From assembly GCA_964563755.1 (NCBI GenBank), contig CAZLYC010000013.1:1-50481 (forward strand): a stretch of DNA of 50,481 nucleotides, given 5' to 3'. How positions within the stretch are numbered: position 1 is the first letter of the stretch; each line of letters starts with the position of its first letter. The translations under genes and the position numbers were made by a program. Of the stretch, positions 20,001 to 27,395 are shown piece after piece. The notes beneath the pieces are model-generated. The model did not search any database. It was not told the DNA's origin and saw nothing but the letters and a program-made list of their open reading frames with translations. This stretch comes from JABMQF01 sp964563755 (GTDB lineage: Archaea > Nanobdellota > Nanobdellia > Woesearchaeales > UBA11576).

Positions 20001-20507
20001 ATCTGAGCATGCCTCATCTGTAACCTTGTAATGCGCTTCAACTAGCCCTGTTCCTTTTGACGCGTATTCTGCAAATACTATCTTTGGAGGTTTTGAATCG
20101 ATAGTCATTGATCCTTGCGGGGCTGTTGAAAGAGGAAGGCCAGAATCACTGAATAATTGTATTGTGAAAGGAAAAACTGATAGAGCAGGAGACAAAGTAT
20201 TTTCAGGGTATTCCGTGATACATTGGAAGAACGGCGCACCTTCTTCTATAATGCTGCAATCAAAAGGCCTTGTTGGATCCTCTAGAATCTTCATCTGGCT
20301 AGGAGCGATGTTTGTGTCCTCTGGCACTGTTGCAGTCACATTTATTATAGTTATATCTGTCATAGCTCTATAACCAGGCACGCCAGCATTTCCATAAACC
20401 TGTATTGAATCTATAGAAGCGGCAAATGCCGTGGAAGATGCTACTGGAAACATAACTATAAGGAAGATGAACAAAATCGCTACATTCTGAACTTGGTTTG
20501 TTTTCAT
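17091..20507 (-). CDS. Large secreted Ig-like surface protein with hydrophobic cysteine-rich C-terminal region
   Basis: The protein has 1138 residues. The chosen ATG directly follows the upstream stop and gives a clean signal peptide (hydrophobic run ending SSTAFAAS); a start 27 bases earlier would overlap. Residues ~30-780 contain repeated beta-sandwich, Ig-like modules marked by recurrent D-x-K-PP or D-x-x-PI strand starts (TIDSKPPKIVF, MIDTKPPEL, VDVDKPIVDD). From about residue 820 the protein changes: several hydrophobic helices alternate with cysteines (QQICSMIQLL, TLCIPGIIT, NCMKLLCYKL, and a dense stretch ending CRTL). Part of this resembles a segment of the giant protein at 1835-9454. 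It may form a membrane-inserted or disulfide-linked base for an extracellular stalk; this is inference. Confidence 0.78.
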   Translation of the reverse strand: MKTNQVQNVAILFIFLIVMFPVASSTAFAASIDSIQVYGNAGVPGYRAMTDITIINVTATVPEDTNIAPSQMKILEDPTRPFDCSIIEEGAPFFQCITEYPENTLSPALSVFPFTIQLFSDSGLPLSTAPQGSMTIDSKPPKIVFAEYASKGTGLVEAHYKVTDEACSDVRCSNSCSGVASVSFTVAGTVVGEATDISTYCSQEGYVNLTGLSVGGEIGTKRVCVESSDRMGQSSVLCSDVMIDTKPPELTGIGLFDSYGMPLKFTDGKPIEGAVLKFNITENSGLFNHVTGTENSLMVDASQLAERPEQQQAYSGLQATCDIGYPSTNYECHTNGIILFISTARTLSVRIQAKDGFGNVLNDSRSLSITFDNVAPLATKIYSSFVNDKGAYWASDTDTTILMDITEATSGMNQRKVFMDFSSFGQQALVGGGDNSKLAPNECVPGWTCKWKWIKTTGKTSGSSLYLTLLAGSRDDANNLFGVPVPTAKIDVDVDKPIVDDVLLNHSNITGIGENHPPMKILTGGDMIEVHLFVKDHSGIKKAYANFSEVVENGAQEAVGECVENHIIPSESQRIFECVWMQGPLVEGYLGPEDNNAPKITFSFDDYANHTGKYEWKNIEILARENVTTRSWDAITGTGSPENGIDRLTWTLSQPRMFFPVTFKGRTGRNPVPLSLQLDPMSCSSLDYVTVNLVTGQFAVMLMNFPNYESSPQPGSEGLKDIVEIDFNPQAVPEEEIKYEDETSDPFNGFYVNCSVTVTSIVSSSEAGKKKALTLPEQVNVSFYVPVYNNKLGNNIGAIKEEMAKLADDVDGKLWEALSWLKKIFDFAQQICSMIQLLISIDSAMAMIKDIFTTTCNAPGGGAACTASSGFAAALDGDSILIPDIIVELYQVCGLLISCRMTGSTDKEMCGTGQGDWCEIKKKWASINNFFIDKLGKVWETWTLSSFQPGGVPIVGKNDFDPKRSIITSVLTLCIPGIITNIVKWREINCMKLLCYKLEVPAGKPVWKCNQQHSYLMCTYVWGQVFGAIPILQYWQKIGELLTTFFKNPWAIVGYVVNKACDATCACPSEGCAPFCTGCRTLQWASIVFNIIMDVKESTSMRFKMASYDICEQALAETPDPEKIKPPVPPSGTAAAGD

Positions 20508-20508
20508 C

Positions 20509-22731
20509 TTATATCCATTCCGGCTCGAGTTCATGCCTATACACTCCCGAATATTCCTTTACCTTTCCTACTTGATCAAGTCCTGGTGCATTCTTCATTG
20601 TCTCTGAGTGTGTCGTAGGCGGAGGAAACCTGAGTACATAGAACACTATCTTGTTGCTATTCAAAAGCTTTTCTTTGTCTATGTTCAAAAATCCTGTCTC
20701 TTCATCCAGCGCAATACCTCCTGTCTGATATTGATCCATGATTGTCTCATTGAAATCCACAGGAACTTCTTTTAGGCCAAACATTGCAGAGTATTCAAAA
20801 TGCTCTTTAGGCACCCGTATTGGTGAAATATTACTTTCATACAAAACAAATCCTCTTACCTCATAATTACCGGGCACAAGTTTCATCAACTGATTATTTG
20901 TTGACGTTGATATTGTAAGATATGTTGAAAACTCAGAAAGCATCTCATCACTCTGTCTTTTGAACATAAGGAATGCCTTTTCTGATTTGTCTGGTGTGCT
21001 AACTATGGGTGAAGGCGCAGCTGCCTGAGGCAGAACATACCTTCCCTTCATGTTGTCGTAGCTCAGTCCTCTTGTAAAAACTGTGGCATTGATGAAGCGG
21101 TATGGCATTAGCGAGACCGTAATATTTTCTCCTTTACCTGAACGAGTTACAAACCTTTGTTCATTTAATAGGTAGCTTTCATTATTTATTCTTAATATTC
21201 CCCATCCTATCGGGAATGGAGCACTTATTACTGTCTTGTTTTCTGAATTGAGTTTAGTCATTCCTATCAAGCAGGCCTGCTCGCCAAGAATGAAATCGAC
21301 TCTGGCTGTAACAGGCAATCCTGTTATTGCATCCTTTGTCTCTATACTTATCTCATCGCTGTTTCTCTGGCTTGCGTCGCAGGATATCTTGTTACCCGCA
21401 TCAACTGCAAAATTAACATATGTTGGCGCTGTGTGGTTGTTATCCCTTATGTTCACTTCTATCGGGAACCTGAATGTGTATCCTTTCCTGTTTAATGCAT
21501 CGTAATCTCTTATTGTGACCATCACAGGAAAAGATATATCATACCAGAAAGAATAATCATTGATTCCTATGAAACTCAGGAAACTGCTACCCTGCACGCT
21601 TGATGGCGTGAGTACCTCTTGATCATTTATATTTAGATATGTAGGCCACCAGTCAAGATATGTGAAATCAACACCTAATTCAGAATATCTGCTTGCATTT
21701 TCAAGGACTATTGTGGTTTTCTCCACAAGCCCTTGACCGACCGCATCAAAAACATATTCTCCTTCAGAATTCTTAGTTACCATCTGTCTTATTATATAAT
21801 TCTTAGTTCCTTTTACCTGTAGCATAGGAATTCCTACCGTAAGAACATTCCTTTCAATCTTTGATTGCGTTTCTGTCCTTGTCCAAATCTTATAATCTCC
21901 TATTCCTATCGATGCGTCTGCCAGCGGAGGAATCTTGTCCTCGCTCGTCGGAGTTGAGTACATCGCAATCAAATTCATGGTGTGAGTCTCAAGGAAGAAA
22001 TCATCCGTCTCAAGACTTAACAAGTCTGTTGCAAGCTCATAAATATCTTTTAGGTCAACATCTATTTTTGTGAAGAAATTTGATACCTCTGTCTTCCTTC
22101 CTTCCAGAGTAACTGTAATAGGATATGTAAGAAAGAATACAACTTCATTTTCAGTTACTTTTGTATCAGATTTAATTTCTCCATTTTCAGATATGTCAAA
22201 ACCCTGAATCTTGAATTGCTCGAAATCGTTCAAACACCGTTTTATGTGCGCCTCTATATATTTATCAACCTGTCCTTCAATAGATGGCTCAGTCCCTTTT
22301 TTTAAACTAGGTCTATGAGAATCAAGTCTACAATTGCCAGAACAGTCATTAGCGCTTTGGAGATACCACCAGTATGGCATGATTGCCTTGTCTGATTCAA
22401 AAACAGAAAGAGCATCAGACTCTGTAGGGCTTATGCCTATCATGAACGTCTTGCCCCCGCTGAGTTGGATATCTCTTGGATCAATATACCCCCCATGAAT
22501 GCCCAATTGAACTACTGCCTCACTTCCTACCTTCTTCATACAATCCTCAACAAACAGCTTTATCGGCTGGGCCTCAAGCGGCACCTGCTCTGCCTCTGCT
22601 ACGAACTCTTCAGAGACTCCTGCCACCTGGTTCTTTATGTAGATTGCTATTGCCGACGAGAAAAGCAATATGATTCCGATTATCATGAACACAGTTATCT
22701 GCGCTTTTTTGTTCTTCAACATCATACTCAT
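20509..22731 (-). CDS. Class III signal (pilin-like) membrane protein with large ectodomain, module 2
   Basis: The protein has 740 residues. The chosen ATG overlaps the upstream stop as ATGA and has GAGGT ten bases upstream; two closer ATGs (22725, 22722) are possible. The N-terminus, LKNKKAQITVFMIIG followed by a hydrophobic helix, is a class III pilin-like signal. The ectodomain is paralogous to that of the 676-residue protein at 9468-11498, with shared GGYI, PYWWY, a conserved cysteine-bearing helix (IKRCLNDFEQF) and the FPVMVTIRDYDAL block. Its neighbour downstream is the Ig-like 1138-residue protein, just as the other paralogue precedes the giant Fn3 protein, so pilin-signal and giant genes occur as ordered pairs. 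Confidence 0.78.
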   Translation of the reverse strand: MSMMLKNKKAQITVFMIIGIILLFSSAIAIYIKNQVAGVSEEFVAEAEQVPLEAQPIKLFVEDCMKKVGSEAVVQLGIHGGYIDPRDIQLSGGKTFMIGISPTESDALSVFESDKAIMPYWWYLQSANDCSGNCRLDSHRPSLKKGTEPSIEGQVDKYIEAHIKRCLNDFEQFKIQGFDISENGEIKSDTKVTENEVVFFLTYPITVTLEGRKTEVSNFFTKIDVDLKDIYELATDLLSLETDDFFLETHTMNLIAMYSTPTSEDKIPPLADASIGIGDYKIWTRTETQSKIERNVLTVGIPMLQVKGTKNYIIRQMVTKNSEGEYVFDAVGQGLVEKTTIVLENASRYSELGVDFTYLDWWPTYLNINDQEVLTPSSVQGSSFLSFIGINDYSFWYDISFPVMVTIRDYDALNRKGYTFRFPIEVNIRDNNHTAPTYVNFAVDAGNKISCDASQRNSDEISIETKDAITGLPVTARVDFILGEQACLIGMTKLNSENKTVISAPFPIGWGILRINNESYLLNEQRFVTRSGKGENITVSLMPYRFINATVFTRGLSYDNMKGRYVLPQAAAPSPIVSTPDKSEKAFLMFKRQSDEMLSEFSTYLTISTSTNNQLMKLVPGNYEVRGFVLYESNISPIRVPKEHFEYSAMFGLKEVPVDFNETIMDQYQTGGIALDEETGFLNIDKEKLLNSNKIVFYVLRFPPPTTHSETMKNAPGLDQVGKVKEYSGVYRHELEPEWI

Positions 22732-23690
22732 GATACTATTGACCTCATGCATGTGAATTTATAGAAATCTGATTGTATCGAGTTGCAGATGCCTGTAACT
22801 TCCTCTTTAGGCCTGTCTTTTGAACTCATCGCTGTCGCGATTATCAGCTTGCAAAGGTCCTTGTCAGTGCCTTCCTTCGCATCGCAGAGCAGGCTGCCCA
22901 TGTACATATTCGGCGTCATCTCCTTGACCATGATATCAATCTTGTGCGTCGTGTCCTTGTAGAACTGCACACCGAGAGTGAGACCTATCAGGAGAGTAAG
23001 TGTCCAGAAAGTGATTATGAGATAGAGGAAAATCTTGTCCCTGTGATGCACCGGCCTTTCCCTGAACTTCTCTGAATAGAAATACTTTCTCTCGTGCAGG
23101 ATGTACCAGATGATGACTACATCCATGATAATAAGCGAGATGAAAGAAAGCAGGAGCAGCTTCTTGAACACAGGATGCTCTGCAGCATCAAAGATGATAA
23201 GGGATATTGTCGCATTGAGAGCCGCGAAACTGAAGAACCCGACTGCCAGATCAAAAGTGTATGCGAGTCTCTTCCAGAAGCCGAAAATCATGAATAAAAT
23301 CAGCAGAACAAGTACAGCATTGATTATCAGCGCTCTTGTGCCTGTTATCATCGTGCCGAACAGTATTGTCGTCGGGAAAGTTATGCCTGATATGAACGAG
23401 ACAAGATAAAGCACTGAAAGGAAGATGAGATAACCGATAAGGAACTTTATTCCCAGAGGTATATGATACCTGCCTCTGTGTATCGGTGATGGCTGGAAGA
23501 ATTCCTCCTCAAGCTCGTGAGGCGCTCTTTTTGCCAGCTCTTCTATCTTCTGGGCTGGAGGGACTGGCCTGTGTACATGCTTAATATGCTTCTTCTTGAG
23601 CGTTTCATGCTTCAGAATATGACGAGAACCGGATTTATGCCTAGCGCTGGCTTTGGTGTTGTGTCTAGCGTTCCCTCTTTTTTCAGCCAT
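22728..23690 (-). CDS. Multi-pass membrane protein with basic N-terminus and C-terminal cysteine pairs (first gene of the surface operon)
   Basis: The protein has 320 residues from an ATG with AGGT six bases upstream. The first ~70 residues are rich in His, Arg and Lys (KHVHRPVPPAQK) and probably cytoplasmic. Five or so membrane helices follow between residues ~80 and 245, then an external tail containing two cysteine pairs (LLCDAKEGTDKDLCKL and GICNSI...FTCMRSI). Those pairs match the repeat unit in the 206-residue protein at 1213-1833. It opens the 23.7 kb gene run and is preceded by a TATA-like box at 23787-23796. Function is unknown. Confidence 0.72.
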   Translation of the reverse strand: MAEKRGNARHNTKASARHKSGSRHILKHETLKKKHIKHVHRPVPPAQKIEELAKRAPHELEEEFFQPSPIHRGRYHIPLGIKFLIGYLIFLSVLYLVSFISGITFPTTILFGTMITGTRALIINAVLVLLILFMIFGFWKRLAYTFDLAVGFFSFAALNATISLIIFDAAEHPVFKKLLLLSFISLIIMDVVIIWYILHERKYFYSEKFRERPVHHRDKIFLYLIITFWTLTLLIGLTLGVQFYKDTTHKIDIMVKEMTPNMYMGSLLCDAKEGTDKDLCKLIIATAMSSKDRPKEEVTGICNSIQSDFYKFTCMRSIVS

Positions 23691-23786
23691 CAATATACCT
23701 TCTTTTTTTCATTAAAGTCCTGATTATACAAATCCCGAACTTTTAATTGGCTAAATCCCCCTATCTAGGGCAGCCAAAAGACTGAT

Positions 23787-23796
23787 TATTTATAAA
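23787..23796 (-). promoter_or_regulatory. TATA box for the surface operon
   Basis: On the minus strand this reads TTTATAAATA, preceded by an A-rich BRE-like AGAAACG. Transcription would begin about 25 bases downstream, leaving a leader of ~70 bases. The leader contains a small possible hairpin (GGCT with AGCC enclosing CCCT with AGGG) before the first ATG at 23690. A second TTTATAAATA lies just upstream near 23806-23816. It is assigned by motif and position only. Confidence 0.5.
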
Positions 23797-23893
23797 CGTT
23801 TCTCTTTATTTATAAATCTGGTACTATAATAATAGAGAACACGAAAAGATTTCTGTGAAACTACTGACGAGGAACATCTAAATCGTGCAGTTA

Positions 23894-23993
23894 CAGGAAC
23901 GTCACGCTCGCACTGCTTTTTTTATTGTTGTGATTTGCAGAACTGCATCAGATTTCTGATGTTTCATCCGATGCTCGCTAGGTGACGTTCCTG
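23894..23993 (+). repeat. Stem-bounded intergenic element, copy A
   Basis: The arms CAGGAACGTCAC and GTGACGTTCCTG form a perfect 12 bp terminal stem. Inside are GCTCGC, 22 bases, the central box TTTGCAGAACTGC, 26 bases, then GCTCGCTAG next to the right arm. It lies between metG and the surface operon, so it is downstream of one minus-strand gene and upstream of the next. Orientation is defined as plus when GCTCGC follows the left arm. Confidence 0.85.
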
Positions 23994-24006
23994 CTAGAAA
24001 AAGAAA

Positions 24007-26220
24007 TTATCGTATCTTAGAACCTGCGGCGACTCCCTTTGCTCTCACATATTCAACAGGAGTCTTGAGTCTTTTACCGAAATTCTCACATATGACATAA
24101 CCATCCTTGTCAACAGAAAGGACAACCTTCGCAAACTCATCAATAGTGAGTGTGGCAAACTTGTCAACATTCTCTACACCTTCAACAGCGACATCATCAC
24201 CAGGGTCAGAGTCTGGCGCTGAAAGAAGTGCAAGATGTTTTCCATCATCAGCAGCAAGAAGCATACCATTGCTCTCCTTTCCTCTAAGGTTCGCTGGCTT
24301 GAGATTGGCAACAACAATTATGTTCCTGCCGACGAGGTCTTCCTTTGCTATGTAATTCCTTACACCTGCGACAAGCTGTCTTTGCTCGTGGCCGATGTCT
24401 ATCTTTAACACATAAAGCTTTGAAGCATCAGGATGGTCCTCAACATTAAGAACCTTAGCTACCCTGAGGTCAACAGGGAACTTATCCATCACAACAGGTT
24501 TCTCATCCGGCTTTACTTGTGATACTGGTTTTTCCTCTTTCTTGGCCTTCTTGCCTGAAAACTTAGCGCGCATTGACTCAATCTGTTTAGGCTCAATCTT
24601 CGCGAAAATCACTTTCGGCTCACTTATTGTGTGGCCTACAGCAATATCAGAATATAACCTGAATTCGAATTTAGACTGAGGAATGTTAAGCTGTCTCAAT
24701 ATCTCCTTTGAAGTGTGTGGCAGGAAGGGTTCAAGCGTTACAGCAAGAGTCTTAACAAGATTGCAACATGCATTGATTACAGTGCCGCATCTCTTCATAG
24801 CTGCTTCGCCAGCATCATGCTTGACCAGAGTCCATGGCTGGTTATCCTGAAAATACTGATTTCCAAGACGAGAAATCTGCATCAGTTCCTTAAGCGCATC
24901 ACGTTCTTTTACCTGCTCAAGAAGGCTTGATGCAAGATTGACTTGTTTCTCCACTTCTGCAAAAAGCACTTTATCTTTCTCCTGCAAATCTGAATCTGGT
25001 ATCTTACTGTCAAAATATTTCTGAGTGAAAGTAAGAGTCCTATTGACGAAGTTTCCAAGATTCGCAAGAAGCTCATTATTATTCCTGTCCTGGAAATCCT
25101 TCCAGCTGAATGCTGAATCAGCATTCTCCGGCCTGTTAGCGACCAGATAATATCTCCATACATCCGCAGGTATGCCAGAATTCATCGAATCATCGCCAAA
25201 GACGCCAGTCCCGGCACTCTTGGAAAACTTACCATCCTCATAATTCAGGAACTCGGTAGACTCGATATGATGGACCATGGTCCACTTATCCTTTGTTCCC
25301 AACAACGTAGATGGGAATATTATAGTATGGAACGGAAGATTATCCTTAGCCATGAACTGGTAGAGCAAGACATCATCAGACTTCCACCATCTCTCCCAAT
25401 CAGCTATGGCATTTTTTGTTATAGATATGTAACCTATAGGCGCATCAAACCAGACATAGAAAACCTTATTGGTGTACCCTTCAAGCGGAATAGGGATTCC
25501 CCATTTCAAGTCTCTAGATATGCATCTCTCTTTAAGGCCTTCCTTGAACCAAGCCTGCGTTATCATCCTAGCGTTCTGAGGCCAGAAACCCTTATCCTGA
25601 GTGTCCTTGACCCAATGTTCAAGCTCAGGCCCAAGCTTAGGCAGGTCAAGGAAAATATGATTGCTCTTCCTGACATGGGGCTTTGAACCGCAGACCTTGC
25701 ATCTGGAATTGACTAGCTCTACTGGATTCAATAGCTTGCTGCAATTCTCACATTGGTCCCCTCTTGCTCTTTCGTAGCCGCAATGAGGGCAAGTACCCTC
25801 GACAAACCTGTCTGCAAGGAACTTATCACATTTAGGACAATACGTCTGCTCAAGTTCACCCTTAGTTATGAACCCATTATCAAGCAGCCTTTTGAATATT
25901 GCCTGAGTCACCTCTCCATGGACTTTTGTTGAAGTCCTGCCGAATGCATCAAAAGAGCAGCCGAACCAGTCATAAATCTCCTTATGTATCTTATAATACT
26001 TGTCACATATCTCTTTAGGAGTAAGACCTTCCTCAAGCGCCCTTGTTTCAGTAGCAGTGCCATGCTCATCAGTGCCAGAGATGTACAAAGTCTCATATCC
26101 CTTAAGCCTGCAAAACCTGGCAAAAACATCCGCACTAAGAACGCAGCCTATTATGTTACCCAGATGAGGAACATTATTGACATAAGGCAAAGCGCTTGTT
26201 ATCAGTATTTTCTTGCTCAT
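24007..26220 (-). CDS. metG: Methionyl-tRNA synthetase with C-terminal tRNA-binding domain
   Basis: The protein has 737 residues. This class I synthetase charges tRNA(Met) with methionine in the cytoplasm. The HIGH-type motif is PHLGN at residues 18-22 and the KMSKS-type loop is KFSKS at 331-335. Two zinc knuckles are complete (Cys 128/131/144/147 and 157/160/174/177), the archaeal and E. coli-type arrangement. After the anticodon-binding helices a charged linker (~550-578) leads to an EMAP II/Trbp111-like tRNA-binding domain (~578-680) and a ~55-residue tail. In many archaea this last domain is a separate protein; here it is fused. The start has a TATA box about 25 bases upstream, so the mRNA is probably leaderless. 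The gene lies between elements A and B, which point toward each other. Confidence 0.97.
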   Translation of the reverse strand: MSKKILITSALPYVNNVPHLGNIIGCVLSADVFARFCRLKGYETLYISGTDEHGTATETRALEEGLTPKEICDKYYKIHKEIYDWFGCSFDAFGRTSTKVHGEVTQAIFKRLLDNGFITKGELEQTYCPKCDKFLADRFVEGTCPHCGYERARGDQCENCSKLLNPVELVNSRCKVCGSKPHVRKSNHIFLDLPKLGPELEHWVKDTQDKGFWPQNARMITQAWFKEGLKERCISRDLKWGIPIPLEGYTNKVFYVWFDAPIGYISITKNAIADWERWWKSDDVLLYQFMAKDNLPFHTIIFPSTLLGTKDKWTMVHHIESTEFLNYEDGKFSKSAGTGVFGDDSMNSGIPADVWRYYLVANRPENADSAFSWKDFQDRNNNELLANLGNFVNRTLTFTQKYFDSKIPDSDLQEKDKVLFAEVEKQVNLASSLLEQVKERDALKELMQISRLGNQYFQDNQPWTLVKHDAGEAAMKRCGTVINACCNLVKTLAVTLEPFLPHTSKEILRQLNIPQSKFEFRLYSDIAVGHTISEPKVIFAKIEPKQIESMRAKFSGKKAKKEEKPVSQVKPDEKPVVMDKFPVDLRVAKVLNVEDHPDASKLYVLKIDIGHEQRQLVAGVRNYIAKEDLVGRNIIVVANLKPANLRGKESNGMLLAADDGKHLALLSAPDSDPGDDVAVEGVENVDKFATLTIDEFAKVVLSVDKDGYVICENFGKRLKTPVEYVRAKGVAAGSKIR

Positions 26221-26240
26221 ACAAAGAGCGCAATATCCCT

Positions 26241-26250
26241 CATTTAAATA
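26241..26250 (-). promoter_or_regulatory. TATA box for metG
   Basis: The minus strand reads GAAAAGTATTTAAATG here, with the box centre ~25 bases before the metG ATG. No ribosome binding site is seen, consistent with a leaderless transcript. Element B begins 31 bases farther upstream and does not overlap the box. Confidence 0.5.
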
Positions 26251-26280
26251 CTTTTCAGTGGGTTTTAAACAAAAAATGTA

Positions 26281-26377
26281 GCCAATGCCACCTAGCGAGC
26301 TGACTACAAAAACAATCCGAATTAACTAAACTCGACAACCACCGCTATTTAACCATCTGAGCGAGCGTGGCATTGGC
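26281..26377 (-). repeat. Stem-bounded intergenic element, copy B (inverted)
   Basis: The arms GCCAATGCCAC and GTGGCATTGGC form a perfect 11 bp stem. Read on the minus strand, GCTCGC follows the first arm and GCTCGCTAG precedes the second, as in the other copies. The central box is degenerate (TTGTCGAGTTTAG). It is 13 bases from copy C, head-to-head with it, in the divergent gap between metG and the lipoprotein gene. Confidence 0.82.
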
Positions 26378-26390
26378 CAGTATCTTGGGC

Positions 26391-26488
26391 AGGAACGCCG
26401 CGCTCGCACTGATTCATTGATTATTATTGTTTGCCCAACTGCGACATCATCAGAACATTAAAAATGACGCTCGCTAGGCGGCGTTCCT
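26391..26488 (+). repeat. Stem-bounded intergenic element, copy C
   Basis: The arms AGGAACGCCGC and GCGGCGTTCCT form a perfect 11 bp stem. The interior holds GCTCGC, 22 bases, TTTGCCCAACTGC, 26 bases and GCTCGCTAG. It sits 13 bases from inverted copy B and upstream of the lipoprotein gene. With B and the metG promoter it accounts for most of the 328-base gap at 26221-26548. Confidence 0.85.
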
Positions 26489-26548
26489 TGTTTTACCACA
26501 AATAATAAAAAGACAGCAACATGAGCGTATCCTAGTGGAGGTGTTTTG

Positions 26549-27259
26549 ATGAAACATATCATTACTATATTGTTAGTCGTCGCATTGCTTGCGCTTGCAG
26601 GATGCAAGGAAGGGCCTGCAACTGAAGACAAGACAACGACAGACACGACCAGCACAACAACTGAAAGCAAGTCAGAGTCAGGATTTGTCGAAAAATTCGC
26701 TGACTTCACAAAGCTAAAGACTTCGCTCCAATACTCTGTGACTTATGACGTAAATGTACCTAACCAGCAGAAGTACACGATGTCACAATACTTCGGCGGA
26801 GAAGGCAAGATGAGAGCAGACATGAAAATGCAGCAGGGCGAAGCGAGGACATACATACTCGGAAGCACATTCTACAGCTGCAACAACATGCAAGGAAGCT
26901 GGATGTGCATGAAGATAGAATCACAGGATCAGGATACGACACAGCAGTTCAACCAGGTAGAACAGAATCCTGAAGATTATGATATTGACAGCGATGGCAC
27001 GATGAGCGTAGCAGGAACAACTGCTATATGCTTCAAGATAGATTCTGCAGCGCAAAACGCGGAGATGAGAGAATGCTTCAGCAAAGAGGGAGTGCCTCTA
27101 TACATGAAGATGACTTCGCAAGGGATGACAACAGAACTCAAAGCGACAAGATACTCTGCAAGCGTCAAGGCTTCTGATTTTGAGCTGCCTGCAAAAGCGA
27201 CTGATGTAAACGAGATGATGAAGCAATACGGCGCAAATGTGCCTGCAGGATACCAATAA
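26549..27259 (+). CDS. Putative lipoprotein, possibly of LolA/LppX-like fold
   Basis: The protein has 236 residues. GGAGGTG lies six bases before the ATG. The signal peptide ends in a lipobox, LALAGC, so the mature protein would be anchored by a lipid on Cys ~19. A Thr/Ser/Glu-rich linker follows, then a ~180-residue domain of alternating strands with two close cysteine pairs (FYSCNNMQGSWMC and a later CFK / ECFS pair). The pattern of amphipathic strands with RADMKMQQGEARTYILG resembles proteins of the LolA/LppX or lipoprotein-carrier type, but similarity is by general look only. The gene stands alone between repeat elements C and D. Confidence 0.72.
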   Translation: MKHIITILLVVALLALAGCKEGPATEDKTTTDTTSTTTESKSESGFVEKFADFTKLKTSLQYSVTYDVNVPNQQKYTMSQYFGGEGKMRADMKMQQGEARTYILGSTFYSCNNMQGSWMCMKIESQDQDTTQQFNQVEQNPEDYDIDSDGTMSVAGTTAICFKIDSAAQNAEMRECFSKEGVPLYMKMTSQGMTTELKATRYSASVKASDFELPAKATDVNEMMKQYGANVPAGYQ

Positions 27260-27301
27260 AAGTATCAAAAAAAATAATTTAATTTTTTAATTTACTTTTA
27301 A

Positions 27302-27394
27302 GAACACCACGCTCGTACCTATCTTTACTCGGTTCATGTTTGCCGAACTGCAATGGTATCAGAGAGCATATCTTAAACTCGCTAGGTGGTGTTC
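27302..27394 (+). repeat. Stem-bounded intergenic element, copy D
   Basis: The arms GAACACCAC and GTGGTGTTC form a perfect 9 bp stem. The interior holds GCTCGT, 22 bases, TTTGCCGAACTGC, 25 bases and ACTCGCTAG. It lies in the convergent gap between the lipoprotein and the SppA-type gene, ending one base before the protease stop codon. Confidence 0.85.
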
Positions 27395-27395
27395 A

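Noticed and set aside
1835..20507. Genes on the opposite strand inside the surface operon
   Set aside because: Several plus-strand open frames exist but they have no ribosome binding sites or recognisable domains and lie antisense to continuous, well-supported genes.
1..23690. Archaellum or standard type IV pilus locus
   Set aside because: No secretion ATPase, platform protein or prepilin peptidase is present, and the pilin-signal proteins are far too large for pilins.
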